Assembly (NCBI GenBank): GCA_900763675.1
Contig: CAAFLE010000104.1
Span: 1 to 64,000 of the forward strand
From: an uncultured Oscillospiraceae bacterium
GTDB lineage: Bacteria > Bacillota > Clostridia > Oscillospirales > Oscillospiraceae
Length of the DNA stretch: 64,000 bases
Direction: 5' to 3'
The stretch's first letter is position 1, and the number at the start of each line of letters is the position of its first letter. The notes beneath the pieces were generated by a model that was not told where the DNA came from, did not search any database, and saw nothing but the letters and a program-made list of their open reading frames with translations. The position numbers were made by a program, and so were the translations under genes. This document shows, one piece after another, positions 53,585 through 62,512 of the stretch.

Positions 53585-53734
53585 ATGACCGTTTTAGACA
53601 TTGTCATTCTGCTCGGCGTCGCCGTATGGGCGGTCGTTGCCGTAAAGCGCGGCTGGAAAAACCGGAAGCGCGGCTGCGGCGGAGACTGCTCCGGCTGCAC
53701 CGGCGGCTGTGAAAAAAAGGAGAACAAGCCATGA
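53585..53734 (+). CDS. FeoB-associated Cys-rich membrane protein
   Basis: A 49-residue peptide with one N-terminal helix (MTVLDIVILLGVAVWAVVAV) and a basic hinge, then a Cys tail in the pattern CGGDCSGCTGGC. It belongs to the small FeoB-associated group that follows feoB in Firmicutes and may hand iron to, or keep reduced, the channel. It is 11 bases after feoB behind AAAGGA, and overlaps the next gene. Confidence 0.9.
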   Translation: MTVLDIVILLGVAVWAVVAVKRGWKNRKRGCGGDCSGCTGGCEKKENKP

Positions 53735-54381
53735 AAAAGAGCTGTGCCGCGCTGCTGGCGGGGATCTTCTGTCTGCTGCTGACGGCGTGCGGAGCGACCA
53801 GCCCGGATACGCCCGCCCCGACGGCGGAGCCGACGGCAGCGGCGACCGCCGCGGCGGAGCCAACGCCGGAGCCGCCGGAAGCGCCGACGCCGGAGCCGAC
53901 CGCCGCGCCGCGCTTCGCCGCCGGGGAAGAAGTCGGGTATGTTCTTTGCGAAGGAAAGACCGACGGGGCAAAGGCGCTCAGCCGGTGGCTGCGTTCCGCG
54001 GGACGGGATGTCCTCGCCGCCTTTATCCCCGAGGGACTCGATACGCCCATGTATATACCGCTTCTCCCGGAAACGGCGGAGGAGGAGCTTCCTGCCGCGA
54101 CGGATGAGACGCGCATTGTCCGCGTTGCAGCGGATACCGAGCTTCTGGAAAGCGGCATTCTCTCCGCGTGGCTCCCGGCGTTTGAAGCCGATACCGGCTT
54201 TATCGCCGAGGTTTATGCCGGAGACGCCGCCGTGCTTACCGCCGAAGCCGCCGCCGGGACGGCGGATGTGCTGCTTATGAAAACAACCGATGCTTCCGCC
54301 GCCGGCTCGATGACGCACTATCCGCTGCGGTACGATCTTATGACCACCATTTATTCTGTTATCGGAGGAGAAACGCCATGA
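53731..54381 (+). CDS. Lipoprotein with half a substrate-binding-protein domain
   Basis: The 216-residue protein has a lipoprotein signal (MKKSCAALLAGIFCLLLTAC; lipobox LTAC at 17-20) and a Pro/Ala/Glu/Thr linker (about 25-62). The C-terminal half, ADTELLESGILSAWLPAFEA then AGTADVLLMKT, recalls the first lobe of tungstate/molybdate-type binding proteins (TupA/ModA). The second lobe is missing. Overlaps on both sides place it in the feo operon. It may be an envelope partner in metal uptake or a degenerate copy; the middle region is unassigned. Confidence 0.6.
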   Translation: MKKSCAALLAGIFCLLLTACGATSPDTPAPTAEPTAAATAAAEPTPEPPEAPTPEPTAAPRFAAGEEVGYVLCEGKTDGAKALSRWLRSAGRDVLAAFIPEGLDTPMYIPLLPETAEEELPAATDETRIVRVAADTELLESGILSAWLPAFEADTGFIAEVYAGDAAVLTAEAAAGTADVLLMKTTDASAAGSMTHYPLRYDLMTTIYSVIGGETP

Positions 54382-55079
54382 AACGATTTTTCCGGAACTT
54401 TGCCTTCGCCGCGTTCGGCGTGAGCATTCTCTGTCTCGCGCTCGGCGTCGCGATGCTCGTCTGGACGGCGACCGCCGTGAAGTGGATCAGCTATGGCTTC
54501 GGCGCGGTGATGGTCCTTTCGGGCATTTTGCAGATCGCCTCCTATCTCACCGGGGAGCGCGTGGGGCTGCTGCGAAAGCTGCTTTTGATCTCCGGCATTA
54601 TCGCCGCGGTCGCGGGCGCGTGGATTTTGCTTACGCAAAGTCTTGTTTCGCAGATCATGCGCCTGACGGTCATCGTGATGGGCGTCGTGCTGCTCTACCA
54701 TGGCTTTCTGGACTGCAAGCACGGGCTGGACATCAAGGGCTGCGGCACCCGAGGCGCGGGCGCGGCGCTCGTGCTGGGCGTGTGCATCTGCGCCGCCGGT
54801 GTGCTGGTCCTTGTCAACCCGTTCGACAAGGCGGACACGCTCCTCTTTGCCGCGGCGCTCGGCTTTCTGCTGGACGGCATTTCCGGGCTTTTCACCGCGG
54901 TCGCGCTCGCGCACGGCAAGGCGCACGCCGAGTTTCTTGCCGGACAAGCGCCCGTCATAGAGCTGGACCCGGCGAAGAACGCGGAAACGCTGCCGGACGA
55001 ACCGAAGTCTGAGCCTCTCCCCACATCCGACGCGGCGCCGGCGGAAACCGCCGAAACGGAAACGACCAAAACCGAATAA
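54378..55079 (+). CDS. DUF308/HdeD-like membrane protein
   Basis: The 233-residue protein has six short hydrophobic helices between residues 10 and about 180 in tandem pairs, with family features such as YGFGAVMVLSGILQIASY and LGFLLDGISGLF. A soluble tail rich in Glu, Pro and Thr (about 190-233) ends it. Function unknown; HdeD-type proteins are linked to acid stress in enterics. It overlaps the lipoprotein gene by four bases and ends the feo operon. Confidence 0.78.
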   Translation: MKRFFRNFAFAAFGVSILCLALGVAMLVWTATAVKWISYGFGAVMVLSGILQIASYLTGERVGLLRKLLLISGIIAAVAGAWILLTQSLVSQIMRLTVIVMGVVLLYHGFLDCKHGLDIKGCGTRGAGAALVLGVCICAAGVLVLVNPFDKADTLLFAAALGFLLDGISGLFTAVALAHGKAHAEFLAGQAPVIELDPAKNAETLPDEPKSEPLPTSDAAPAETAETETTKTE

Positions 55080-55093
55080 CTGCCAGCAAAAGC

Positions 55094-55201
55094 GGCGGCG
55101 CCCGGAATGCTCCGGACGCCGCCTTGCTGCATTTATCACAAAAACCGCCGCTTTGCACGGATTACCGAAAACGCCGCCGGGTCGGTCTCCGACCCCGGCG
55201 G
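55094..55201. terminator. Two facing hairpins between the feo operon and hydA
   Basis: A GGCGGCG-type stem (55094-55106 with 55111-55123, one mismatch) ends the plus-strand operon. A second, CCGCCGG-GTCGG with CCGAC-C-CCGGCGG (55174-55201), faces the end of hydA and is followed on the minus strand by CGTTTTCGG. Confidence 0.7.
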
Positions 55202-55218
55202 CGCATTGCGGATAAAGA

Positions 55219-56913
55219 TTAAATTTCGCGTCCCTTATAATGGACGTGGAGCAGCTCGTGCTCGCGCTCGCCGATGTCGTGCAGCAGCGTTTCGATGACG
55301 GGGTTCTGCTCGCTGCGCTTGATGAGCGCGGTCTTGTCGGCGTTGTAGAGTCCTGCAGCGCGGTCGTACTTGTCCTTGGTCAGTCCGTGCGGCTGACCCG
55401 CGCCGCCGACGCAGCCGGCGCGGCAGGTCATGACCTCGATGAGATCAAAGTATTCGCGCCCGGTCTCGATCTCGTCGATGAGCTTCTGGGCGTTGAGAAG
55501 TCCGTTGCACACCGCAAGGCGGATGGTGCGCTCGCCGACGAGCATCGTTGCCACGCGGACGCCGTCCACGCCGCGCAGACCGGAATACTCAATCGCCATG
55601 GCGGCGTTTTTGCTCTTGTCCGGGCAGCAGCAGCGGGCGACCGCTTCCGCCACACCGCCGGTCGCGCCAAAAATGACACCGGAGCCGGTCGTGATGCCGA
55701 ACGGCATATCCACGGCTTCGTCCTCCAGATTGGCAAAGTCGATGCCGCTTTCCTTGATCATATTGATCAGCTCGATCGTCGTGAGAACGGCGTCCACGTC
55801 GGGCTTGCCGTTGTGCGTGAACTCCTCGCGCTTTGCCTCGCCCTTCTTCGCAGTGCAGGGCATGATGGCGACATGGTACACCTCGCGCCCGTCGCCGTTC
55901 TTTTCGTAGTGATCGCGCAGCACGGCGGCGAACATCTCCATCGGGGACTTGCAGGAGGAGATGTGGCGGAGAAGCTCCGGACGCTGGTACTCGACATACT
56001 TGACCCACGCCGGGCAGCAGGAGGTGAACATCGGGAATGTTCCGCCGTTTTCCAGCCGGTTCATAAACTCCTTTGCCTCGACAACGGTGGTAAGGTCGGC
56101 GGCGAAGGACGTATCAAACACCTCCGCGGCGCCCATGAGCCGGAGTGCAGCGACCATTTTGCCCATGGCGTTGTCGCCGGGACGCAGACCGAACGCCTCG
56201 CCGATGGCGACGCGGACCGCCGGGGCGATCTGGAACACAACGCGCTTGTTCCGGTCGTGCAGCGCCCGCCACACACGGCCGATGTCGTTATATACGGTGA
56301 TCGCGGCGGTGGGACACACGGCGGCGCACTGACCGCAGCCGATGCAGTCGGTCTCCGCGAGCTTCTGGTCAAACGCGGGCATGACGCGCAGATTGGCACT
56401 GCGGTGCGTAAAGTCGATGATGTTCATGCCCTGAATCTCCTCGCACGTGCGCACGCAGTCGCCGCAGAGGATGCACTTGTTCGGGTCGCGCACGACCGAC
56501 GGGCTGGAGGCGTCGAGCGGAAGCTGCTCGCGGGTGTCCTCAAACCGGACACGGCGCACGCCGAACCGCAGCGCGAGACGGCGCAGCTCGCACGCGCTGG
56601 ATTTTTCGCACAGCGTACAGTCGCGGTTGTGAGAGGCGAGCAGAAGCTCAATGATCATCCGGCGGTATTTGAGCAGCCGGGCGGTGTTCGTGTGGATGGA
56701 AAGCCCGTCGCGGGGTTCCATGGAGCAGGAGGCGTCGATGCGCCCCTTGTCGTCCTCGACCACGCACATACGGCACGCGCCGTATACGGAGAGGTCGGAG
56801 TAATAGCACAGCGTCGGCATATTGATGCCCGCCTTGCGGATCACGGCGAGAACGTTTTTCTCCCCGTCGAACGGTACGCGCTGACCGTTGATATACATGA
56901 TACCCTTTGCCAT
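55219..56913 (-). CDS. hydA: [FeFe]-hydrogenase large subunit, HydA of a trimeric enzyme
   Basis: The 564-residue catalytic subunit has, in order, an N-terminal [2Fe-2S] domain (YSDLSVYGACRMC), a His-Cys3 [4Fe-4S] site (HNRDCTLCEKSSAC), two [4Fe-4S] motifs (CILCGDCVRTC; CIGCGQCAAVCP) and the H-cluster domain. H-cluster motifs are FTSCCPAW, MPCTAKKGEA and EVMTCRAGCVGGAGQP; the small-subunit tail follows. It evolves or takes up H2. With HydB and HydC it can form the electron-bifurcating complex that uses NADH and reduced ferredoxin together. ATG 56913 lies behind GGGAGG; the open frame continues upstream into hydB. Confidence 0.95.
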   Translation of the reverse strand: MAKGIMYINGQRVPFDGEKNVLAVIRKAGINMPTLCYYSDLSVYGACRMCVVEDDKGRIDASCSMEPRDGLSIHTNTARLLKYRRMIIELLLASHNRDCTLCEKSSACELRRLALRFGVRRVRFEDTREQLPLDASSPSVVRDPNKCILCGDCVRTCEEIQGMNIIDFTHRSANLRVMPAFDQKLAETDCIGCGQCAAVCPTAAITVYNDIGRVWRALHDRNKRVVFQIAPAVRVAIGEAFGLRPGDNAMGKMVAALRLMGAAEVFDTSFAADLTTVVEAKEFMNRLENGGTFPMFTSCCPAWVKYVEYQRPELLRHISSCKSPMEMFAAVLRDHYEKNGDGREVYHVAIMPCTAKKGEAKREEFTHNGKPDVDAVLTTIELINMIKESGIDFANLEDEAVDMPFGITTGSGVIFGATGGVAEAVARCCCPDKSKNAAMAIEYSGLRGVDGVRVATMLVGERTIRLAVCNGLLNAQKLIDEIETGREYFDLIEVMTCRAGCVGGAGQPHGLTKDKYDRAAGLYNADKTALIKRSEQNPVIETLLHDIGEREHELLHVHYKGREI

Positions 56914-56918
56914 ATCGT

Positions 56919-58790
56919 TCACACCTCCCGAATCGCGCCGAACTTGCAGCCTTTGACGCAGGCGTTGCAGCGGATGCATTTTTCCGTGTCGATCACAAAC
57001 GGCGACTTGATCTCGCCGGAGATTGCCTCTACCGGGCAGTTCCGGGCGCACAGCCCGCAGCCCTTGCATTTTTCCGGGTCAATCTGTAATACCTTGGGCT
57101 TGCCGTTGCAGAGCGGACAGTGCTTGTCGCGCACATGGCGCTCATAGTCCTCGCGGAAGTAGCGCAGCGTAGACTGCACGGGCTTGCAGGCGCTCTGCCC
57201 GAGACCGCAGAGCGCGGTGTGGGAGATCGTGTCGGAAAGCTCCTCAAGAAGCTCAATGTCCTCCTCGCTGCCCTCGTTGCCGACAATGCGCTCGAGCGCT
57301 TCGAGCATACGCTTCGTACCCTCGCGGCAGGGGATGCACTTGCCGCAGGATTCCTTCTGCGTGAATTTCATAAAGAAGCGGGCGACCTCCGCCATGCAGG
57401 TGTCCTCGTCCATGACGACGAGACCGCCGGAGCCCATGATTGCGCCGACGTGCTTGAGCGAGTCGTAGTCCAGCGGGAGATCCAGATGCTCCTCGGTGAG
57501 ACAGCCGCCGCTCGGTCCGCCGATCTGTACGGCCTTGAATTTCTTTCCGTCCTTGATGCCGCCGCCGATGTCAAAAATGATCTCACGCAGCGTCGTTCCC
57601 ATCGGCACTTCGATGAGACCGGTGTGGCGGATGTTTCCCGCAAGCGCAAAGGCCTTGGTGCCGGGGGAGGTCGCGTTACCGATGGCGCGGTAAGCGTTGG
57701 CGCCCTCGTTGATGATATAGGGGATGTTGGCAAAGGTTTCCACATTGTTGAGCACGGTGGGCTTTGCCCAGAGACCCTTTTCCACGGTGCGCGGGGGCTT
57801 GGTGCGCGGCATGCCGCGGTTGCCCTCGATGGACGCGGTCAGCGCGCTGCCCTCGCCGCAGACGAACGCGCCCGCGCCGCGGTTGATGCGGAGGTCAAAG
57901 GAGAACGCCGTGCCGAGAATGCTCTCACCGAGCAGACCGACGTCGCGTGCCTGATCAATGGCCTTCTGCAAGCGTTCGACCGCGAGAGGATACTCCGCAC
58001 GGACGTAGATATAACCGCTGCCGGCACCGACCGCGATCGCGGCGATCATCATACCCTCCAAAATGGAGTGCGGATTGCCCTCCATGATGCCCTCGTCCAT
58101 GAACGCGCCGGGGTCGCCCTCGTCGCCGTTGCAGACGATATATTTGACCGGAGAATCTTGACGGCGCACGCTGTCCCACTTTTTGCCGGTGGGGAAGCCG
58201 CCGCCGCCGCGCCCGCGCAGACCGGAGGAAATGACCTCCATGCAGATCTGCTCGTCCGTCATTTCAAAAAGGGCTTTTTCAAAGGCGGAATAGCCGCCCT
58301 TGGCGATGTACTCCCAAATATCCTCGCAATTGGAGAGACCGCATTCCCGGAGAATCAGCCGCTGCTGCTTCAAATAAAAGGGAATATCGTCGCGCGCCTT
58401 GTACTTTTTTCCGTCCTCCTCAAAGAGAAGGCGCTGGATCACCTTGCCACCCTTTACGGTCTTTTCGATGATTTCCTCGCAGTCCTCGGGCTTGACATGG
58501 GTATATATGACGTTCATCGGGGAGATGTTCACAAGCGGACCGATCTCGCAGAAGCCGTGGCAGCCGGTTTTCTTGAGATGGACGGCGTCGTCGGCGTGTT
58601 CCGAAAGACTGACGGAAACCGGCAGGCCCTTTTCCTTGCACAGCCGGTGCAGCGTCTCATATACTGCCATGGCGCCGCTGGCGATGCAGCCGGTGCCGGC
58701 GCAGACCATGACCGACAAGCCCTCGCGGGCAAGAGTCTTTTCCGCCTTCCAGCGCTGGGCGTCAAACGTAAGCTTTGTGCGTCGGATCAT
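56919..58790 (-). CDS. hydB: HydB (NuoF-like) subunit of the trimeric hydrogenase
   Basis: The 623-residue subunit has an N-terminal thioredoxin-like [2Fe-2S] part (VCAGTGCIASG, GCHGFCEIGPL), an FMN/NADH-binding region (SGLRGRGGGGFPTGKKW, YIVCNGDEGDPGAFMD), an SLBB domain, a [4Fe-4S] site (ESCGKCIPCREG) and two C-terminal ferredoxin-like motifs (CKGCGLCARNCP, CIRCNACVKGC). It binds NAD(H) and passes electrons in HydABC. ATG 58790 follows AAGGAGGAG and overlaps the hydC stop; hydA starts 5 bases after its stop. Confidence 0.95.
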   Translation of the reverse strand: MIRRTKLTFDAQRWKAEKTLAREGLSVMVCAGTGCIASGAMAVYETLHRLCKEKGLPVSVSLSEHADDAVHLKKTGCHGFCEIGPLVNISPMNVIYTHVKPEDCEEIIEKTVKGGKVIQRLLFEEDGKKYKARDDIPFYLKQQRLILRECGLSNCEDIWEYIAKGGYSAFEKALFEMTDEQICMEVISSGLRGRGGGGFPTGKKWDSVRRQDSPVKYIVCNGDEGDPGAFMDEGIMEGNPHSILEGMMIAAIAVGAGSGYIYVRAEYPLAVERLQKAIDQARDVGLLGESILGTAFSFDLRINRGAGAFVCGEGSALTASIEGNRGMPRTKPPRTVEKGLWAKPTVLNNVETFANIPYIINEGANAYRAIGNATSPGTKAFALAGNIRHTGLIEVPMGTTLREIIFDIGGGIKDGKKFKAVQIGGPSGGCLTEEHLDLPLDYDSLKHVGAIMGSGGLVVMDEDTCMAEVARFFMKFTQKESCGKCIPCREGTKRMLEALERIVGNEGSEEDIELLEELSDTISHTALCGLGQSACKPVQSTLRYFREDYERHVRDKHCPLCNGKPKVLQIDPEKCKGCGLCARNCPVEAISGEIKSPFVIDTEKCIRCNACVKGCKFGAIREV

Positions 58791-59269
58791 TTCGACTCCT
58801 CCTTCCGGATCCTCTCTACAAGAGCGATCGCCTTTTCCGGCGTCATCTTTGCGTGGACCTCGCCGTTCACGGTAAGCACCGGCGCAAGACCGCACGCGCC
58901 GAGACACGCAACGGTCTCCAGCGTGAAGAGCATATCGCTGCTCGTCACCTTCTTCTCGTTCAGCCCGAGATGCTCCTCCAAAGCCTCCAGGATCGGCTGG
59001 GATTTTCGCACATGGCATGCCGTGCCGTCGCACACGCGTAGGATGTACTTGCCCTTCGCCTCCAGCGAAAAGCGGTCGTAGAACGTCGCCACGCTGTAGA
59101 CCTTGCCCGGACTGATGTGCAGCCGCCCCGCCAGATGCACCAGCACCTCCGGCGGAAGATACTTGTAATGCTCCTGCACATCCTGCATCATGCCGATCAG
59201 GTTTTCCCGCCGGCAGTCGTGGTTGTCCACGATCTGGTCGGTCAGGGTGAAATCGCCATCAAATAACAT
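58787..59269 (-). CDS. hydC: HydC (NuoE-like) [2Fe-2S] subunit
   Basis: The 160-residue subunit has a helical N-terminal region and a thioredoxin-like [2Fe-2S] domain (CDGTACHVR; ETVACLGACGLAP), giving the four-Cys NuoE pattern. It is the first gene of the hydCBA operon and completes the trimeric [FeFe]-hydrogenase. The ribosome site is AGGGGAA. The ATG lies 64 bases after the promoter -10 box. Confidence 0.93.
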   Translation of the reverse strand: MLFDGDFTLTDQIVDNHDCRRENLIGMMQDVQEHYKYLPPEVLVHLAGRLHISPGKVYSVATFYDRFSLEAKGKYILRVCDGTACHVRKSQPILEALEEHLGLNEKKVTSSDMLFTLETVACLGACGLAPVLTVNGEVHAKMTPEKAIALVERIRKEESK

Positions 59270-59332
59270 AACACAAATTCCCCTTTTTGTTGTTTAGATA
59301 ACGGTTTAACATGGAAAAACACTATCCTCACA

Positions 59333-59361
59333 AGCATACCACATGAGTGTTGAATTATCAA
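59333..59361 (-). promoter_or_regulatory. Promoter of the hydCBA operon
   Basis: On the minus strand TTGATA (59361-59356), a 17-bp spacer and TATGCT (59338-59333). The leader to hydC is about 60 bases, A/T-rich; no riboswitch was recognised. Confidence 0.65.
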
Positions 59362-59405
59362 CCCTTTTTTCAAAGAGTGACAGGTTTTTTACACGGAATC
59401 TTTCG

Positions 59406-59434
59406 TTGCACCGGCGATGACCTTGTGGTATAAT
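59406..59434 (+). promoter_or_regulatory. Promoter of the DUF362 gene
   Basis: TTGCAC (59406-59411), 17-bp spacer, TATAAT (59429-59434), 39 bases before the ATG; divergent from the hyd promoter. Confidence 0.75.
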
Positions 59435-59472
59435 CAACAATTAGACTGTAGCTGAATAAGGGAGAAAGAACC

Positions 59473-60621
59473 ATGCAGGAACCGAGGCTTTCCATCGTAT
59501 CGTGCCGGGATTATTCCCCGGAAAATGTGCGCTCGGCGCTTATCTCGGCGCTCTCCGCCGCCGGCGGGCTGGACTGGGTCAAGCCCGGAATGCGCATCGG
59601 CATCAAGCTCAATCTCTGCGCGGCGCGAAAGCCCGAGCAGGCGGCGACGACGCACCCGGTCATGGCGGCGGAGCTTACAAGACTTTTGCACGAGCGGGGA
59701 GCGGAGGTCGTCCTCGGCGACAGCCCCGGCGAGCCGTTTTCCGCTGTGGTGCTTAACCGTGTATACTCGCTCGGAAACTATGCCCTATGCGAAGCGGCGG
59801 GCGGCGTGCTGAACCGGGACTTTTCGCACCATACGGTCGAATACCCGGCGGCGGTCACGGTAAAGAGCTTTGAATATACCTCGTGGCTGGAAAGCTGCGA
59901 CGCCGTTATCAACTTCTCCAAGCTCAAAGCCCACGGGCTGATGGGCATGACGGCGGCGGTGAAAAACCTATACGGCGTCATCCCCGGCACGGTGAAGAGC
60001 GAATACCACTTCCGCTATCCCGATCCGACGGCGTTTGCGAATATGCTTGTCGATCTGAACGAATACGTCCGCCCGGTGCTGTGCCTGTGCGACGCGGTGG
60101 ACATCATGGAGGGCAACGGTCCCACGCAGGGAACGCCCCGCCATATGGGGGCGCTCATCGCGTCCACCAGCTCCTACGAGCTGGACCGGCTGTGCGCATG
60201 GCTGTGCGGGCTGGAGGAAAAGGAGCTGCCGTATCTCACGGCGGCAAAGCAGCGCGGACTGCTCTCCGAAAACGGCGAGCCGCTCTGCCGCGAGGACGCC
60301 GCGCCGTACCGTGTGACCGGCTTTGTCCGCTCCGGCGCAACGTGCAGCTGGTTCACGCCGAACCCGGAGGATAAGCCGTTCCGCAAGCTCGTAAAAAAGT
60401 GCATTGCCGTGCTGCTCCGTTCCAAGCCGGCGCTTGGCGAGGGCTGCACCGGCTGCGGACACTGCGCCCGGCTCTGCCCGGCGGGCGCGATCACCATCGT
60501 GAACAAACGCGCCGTCATCGACCGGAAGAAGTGCGTGCGCTGCTTCTGCTGCCAGGAGTTCTGCCCCTCCGGCGCAATGCGGGCAAAGCGCTCGTTCGTG
60601 GCGCGGCTGCTGAGTAAATAA
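59473..60621 (+). CDS. DUF362 protein with C-terminal ferredoxin domain
   Basis: The 382-residue protein has a DUF362 domain (about 1-300; GMRIGIKLNLC, HPVMAAELTRLL, GDSPGEPFS, NFSKLKAHGLMGMTAAVKNLYG) and a [4Fe-4S] pair near the C-terminus (CTGCGHCARLCP; CVRCFCCQEFCP). It is common in anaerobes but its reaction is unknown; iron-sulfur electron transfer is likely. It diverges from hydCBA, which may mean shared control. GGGAGAAAG precedes the ATG. Confidence 0.88.
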   Translation: MQEPRLSIVSCRDYSPENVRSALISALSAAGGLDWVKPGMRIGIKLNLCAARKPEQAATTHPVMAAELTRLLHERGAEVVLGDSPGEPFSAVVLNRVYSLGNYALCEAAGGVLNRDFSHHTVEYPAAVTVKSFEYTSWLESCDAVINFSKLKAHGLMGMTAAVKNLYGVIPGTVKSEYHFRYPDPTAFANMLVDLNEYVRPVLCLCDAVDIMEGNGPTQGTPRHMGALIASTSSYELDRLCAWLCGLEEKELPYLTAAKQRGLLSENGEPLCREDAAPYRVTGFVRSGATCSWFTPNPEDKPFRKLVKKCIAVLLRSKPALGEGCTGCGHCARLCPAGAITIVNKRAVIDRKKCVRCFCCQEFCPSGAMRAKRSFVARLLSK

Positions 60622-60657
60622 TGAGAGATTTAAGAGAATCATAAGAAGGAAACATCC

Positions 60658-61911
60658 ATGCATTTCTTTTCACAGTACCGGGGACTCCGCCGGGAGAACT
60701 ATGTTCTCTTTTTCGGGCGGATCGTGACGAATATGGGGTCTATGGTCTGGCCCATGCTCACGATGATCCTCAACCAGAAGCTCGGCATGAGCGCGGCGAA
60801 CATCGCCATTCTGACCGCCGTCACCGGCATACTGATGATGCCGGCAAATTTGCTCGGCGGTAAGCTCGCCGACCGGCTGAACAAAAAGAATATCATCATC
60901 GTCGGCGACATCGTTTCGGTGGTGTGCTACATACTCTGCGGCTGCTTCCCGCTCGGCATGGGGACGATCGTTCTCATGCTGGTGGCAAGTCTGTTCCAGA
61001 GCGTTGAGGGACCGGCGTACAGCGCCATGATCGCCGACATTACGCCCATGGAGGATCGCGACAGGGCGTATTCGCTCCAGTACTGGGGCGCAAATCTCGG
61101 TCTGGTCCTCTCGCCGACGCTCAGCGGACTGCTGTTCAAAAACTATCTGTGGCTGGCGTTCATCATCAGCGGTGTCGCCATCGGCTGCTCGACGGTTCTC
61201 ATCTGGTTTTTCGTCCGCGATATAACGCCGGTGGAGCAGACCGGCAGCCGCGCCGAGTACCAGATTGCCCGCGACGGGGAGAGCATTTTCTCGATCCTCC
61301 GCCAGAATCCGACCATCATTCTCTACCTTGCCGTGTCGGCGCTGTGCAGCGCGGCATACGACCAGTACGGCTATCTCATGCCGCTCGATCTCGGACGCAT
61401 CCACGGGGAGAACGGCGCGGTGATCTACGGCACGGTGTCCAGTCTCAACTGCATCGTGGTCGTGCTGTTCACGCCGCTCATCACGCGCCTTTTCCGCCGC
61501 ATGACGGACACGAAAAAGTTCCTGACCGGACGGATGCTGTTCCTCGCAGGCTACGTCATGTTTCTTGCGTTCCTCGGCGTTATCCCGATGTACTATGCCG
61601 CCATGCTGGTGTTTACCTGGGGCGAGATCATCAACACGATCGCCGACGGACCGTATCTCGCGGCGCGTACCCCGGCGTCGCACCGCGGGCGCATCCACGG
61701 CGTTTCCATCGTGATCTATACGGTATTGCGCGGCATATTCAATATTGCCGAGGGCAAGGCATACGATGCCTACGGCTCCACCGCCGCGTGGGGACTGACC
61801 ATCGGCGCTCTGACCGTATCCATCGTGCTTTCCGTCTGGCTGATCTTCCGCGACCGGGCGCGGTATCCGCGTCTGTACGAGGAAGCCGCGGCGGAACCGG
61901 CAAGCAAGTAA
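60658..61911 (+). CDS. Major facilitator superfamily transporter
   Basis: The 417-residue protein has 12 membrane segments. LGGKLADRLNKKNIII is motif A between helices 2 and 3. QYWGANLGLVLSP and a central loop follow. It looks like a drug or metabolite exporter of the MDR type; no ligand can be assigned. AGAAGGAAA precedes the start. A strong hairpin follows, and the gene could be read from the DUF362 promoter 37 bases downstream of that gene. Confidence 0.87.
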   Translation: MHFFSQYRGLRRENYVLFFGRIVTNMGSMVWPMLTMILNQKLGMSAANIAILTAVTGILMMPANLLGGKLADRLNKKNIIIVGDIVSVVCYILCGCFPLGMGTIVLMLVASLFQSVEGPAYSAMIADITPMEDRDRAYSLQYWGANLGLVLSPTLSGLLFKNYLWLAFIISGVAIGCSTVLIWFFVRDITPVEQTGSRAEYQIARDGESIFSILRQNPTIILYLAVSALCSAAYDQYGYLMPLDLGRIHGENGAVIYGTVSSLNCIVVVLFTPLITRLFRRMTDTKKFLTGRMLFLAGYVMFLAFLGVIPMYYAAMLVFTWGEIINTIADGPYLAARTPASHRGRIHGVSIVIYTVLRGIFNIAEGKAYDAYGSTAAWGLTIGALTVSIVLSVWLIFRDRARYPRLYEEAAAEPASK

Positions 61912-61916
61912 AAAAA

Positions 61917-61954
61917 CATCCCCGGAAAACCGTTTCTGCGGTTTTCCGGGGATG
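61917..61954. terminator. Bidirectional terminator
   Basis: A perfect 16-bp stem (61917-61932 with 61939-61954), 6-base loop, A-run before it. Between convergent MFS and GNAT genes. Confidence 0.8.
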
Positions 61955-61972
61955 CAGCTGCTTTTTCGGCGT

Positions 61973-62419
61973 TCAGCGTTCGCACTCCGTCCAGAGCATG
62001 GGAATATGAGGAATGTCGTCCTCCAGAAACTCGTCGCCGACCTGCCGGAAGCCGTGACGCTCGTAGAGCTTGCGGGCGTAGGTCTGCGCCTCAATGCGGA
62101 TGGTTTCGGCGCCGTACTTTTCCCGTGCCGCGGCGATGCCCGCATCGAGAATTTTATGTCCGAGCCCGCGGCCGCGCTCGGTCGTCAGCACACGCCCGAT
62201 GGACACCTCTTCAAACGAAACGCCCCGGTCCAGCACGCGCAGATACGCCTTGATGCCGGTCTCATCGCGGAGCCAGATGTGGTATGCCTGCTTGTCGCGC
62301 CCGTCCACCTCTTCATAGGGGCAGTGCTGCTCCACGACAAAAACCTGCACGCGGACGCGCAGAAGCTCGTACAGCTCGTCCGCCGTCAGCTCGGAATAGT
62401 GCTTTACGATAAGCTCCAT
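61973..62419 (-). CDS. GNAT-family N-acetyltransferase, ElaA-like
   Basis: The 148-residue enzyme has VRVQVFVVEQHCPYEEVDG, the ElaA-type N-terminal segment, and the acetyl-CoA loop RGRGLGHKILDAGI; FLEDDIPHIPM near the C-terminus fits the same group. The substrate is unknown. AAGGAG lies ahead of the ATG. Single gene, diverging from the lipoprotein hydrolase. Confidence 0.87.
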   Translation of the reverse strand: MELIVKHYSELTADELYELLRVRVQVFVVEQHCPYEEVDGRDKQAYHIWLRDETGIKAYLRVLDRGVSFEEVSIGRVLTTERGRGLGHKILDAGIAAAREKYGAETIRIEAQTYARKLYERHGFRQVGDEFLEDDIPHIPMLWTECER

Positions 62420-62512
62420 TGTCTCGTTCTCCTTCGCAAAAACGCTTTTTCAATTATACGCCCGGCGGCACCTTTTGTAAACGGCGCTGCGCGGTGCAAA
62501 AGGAGTTTTTCC

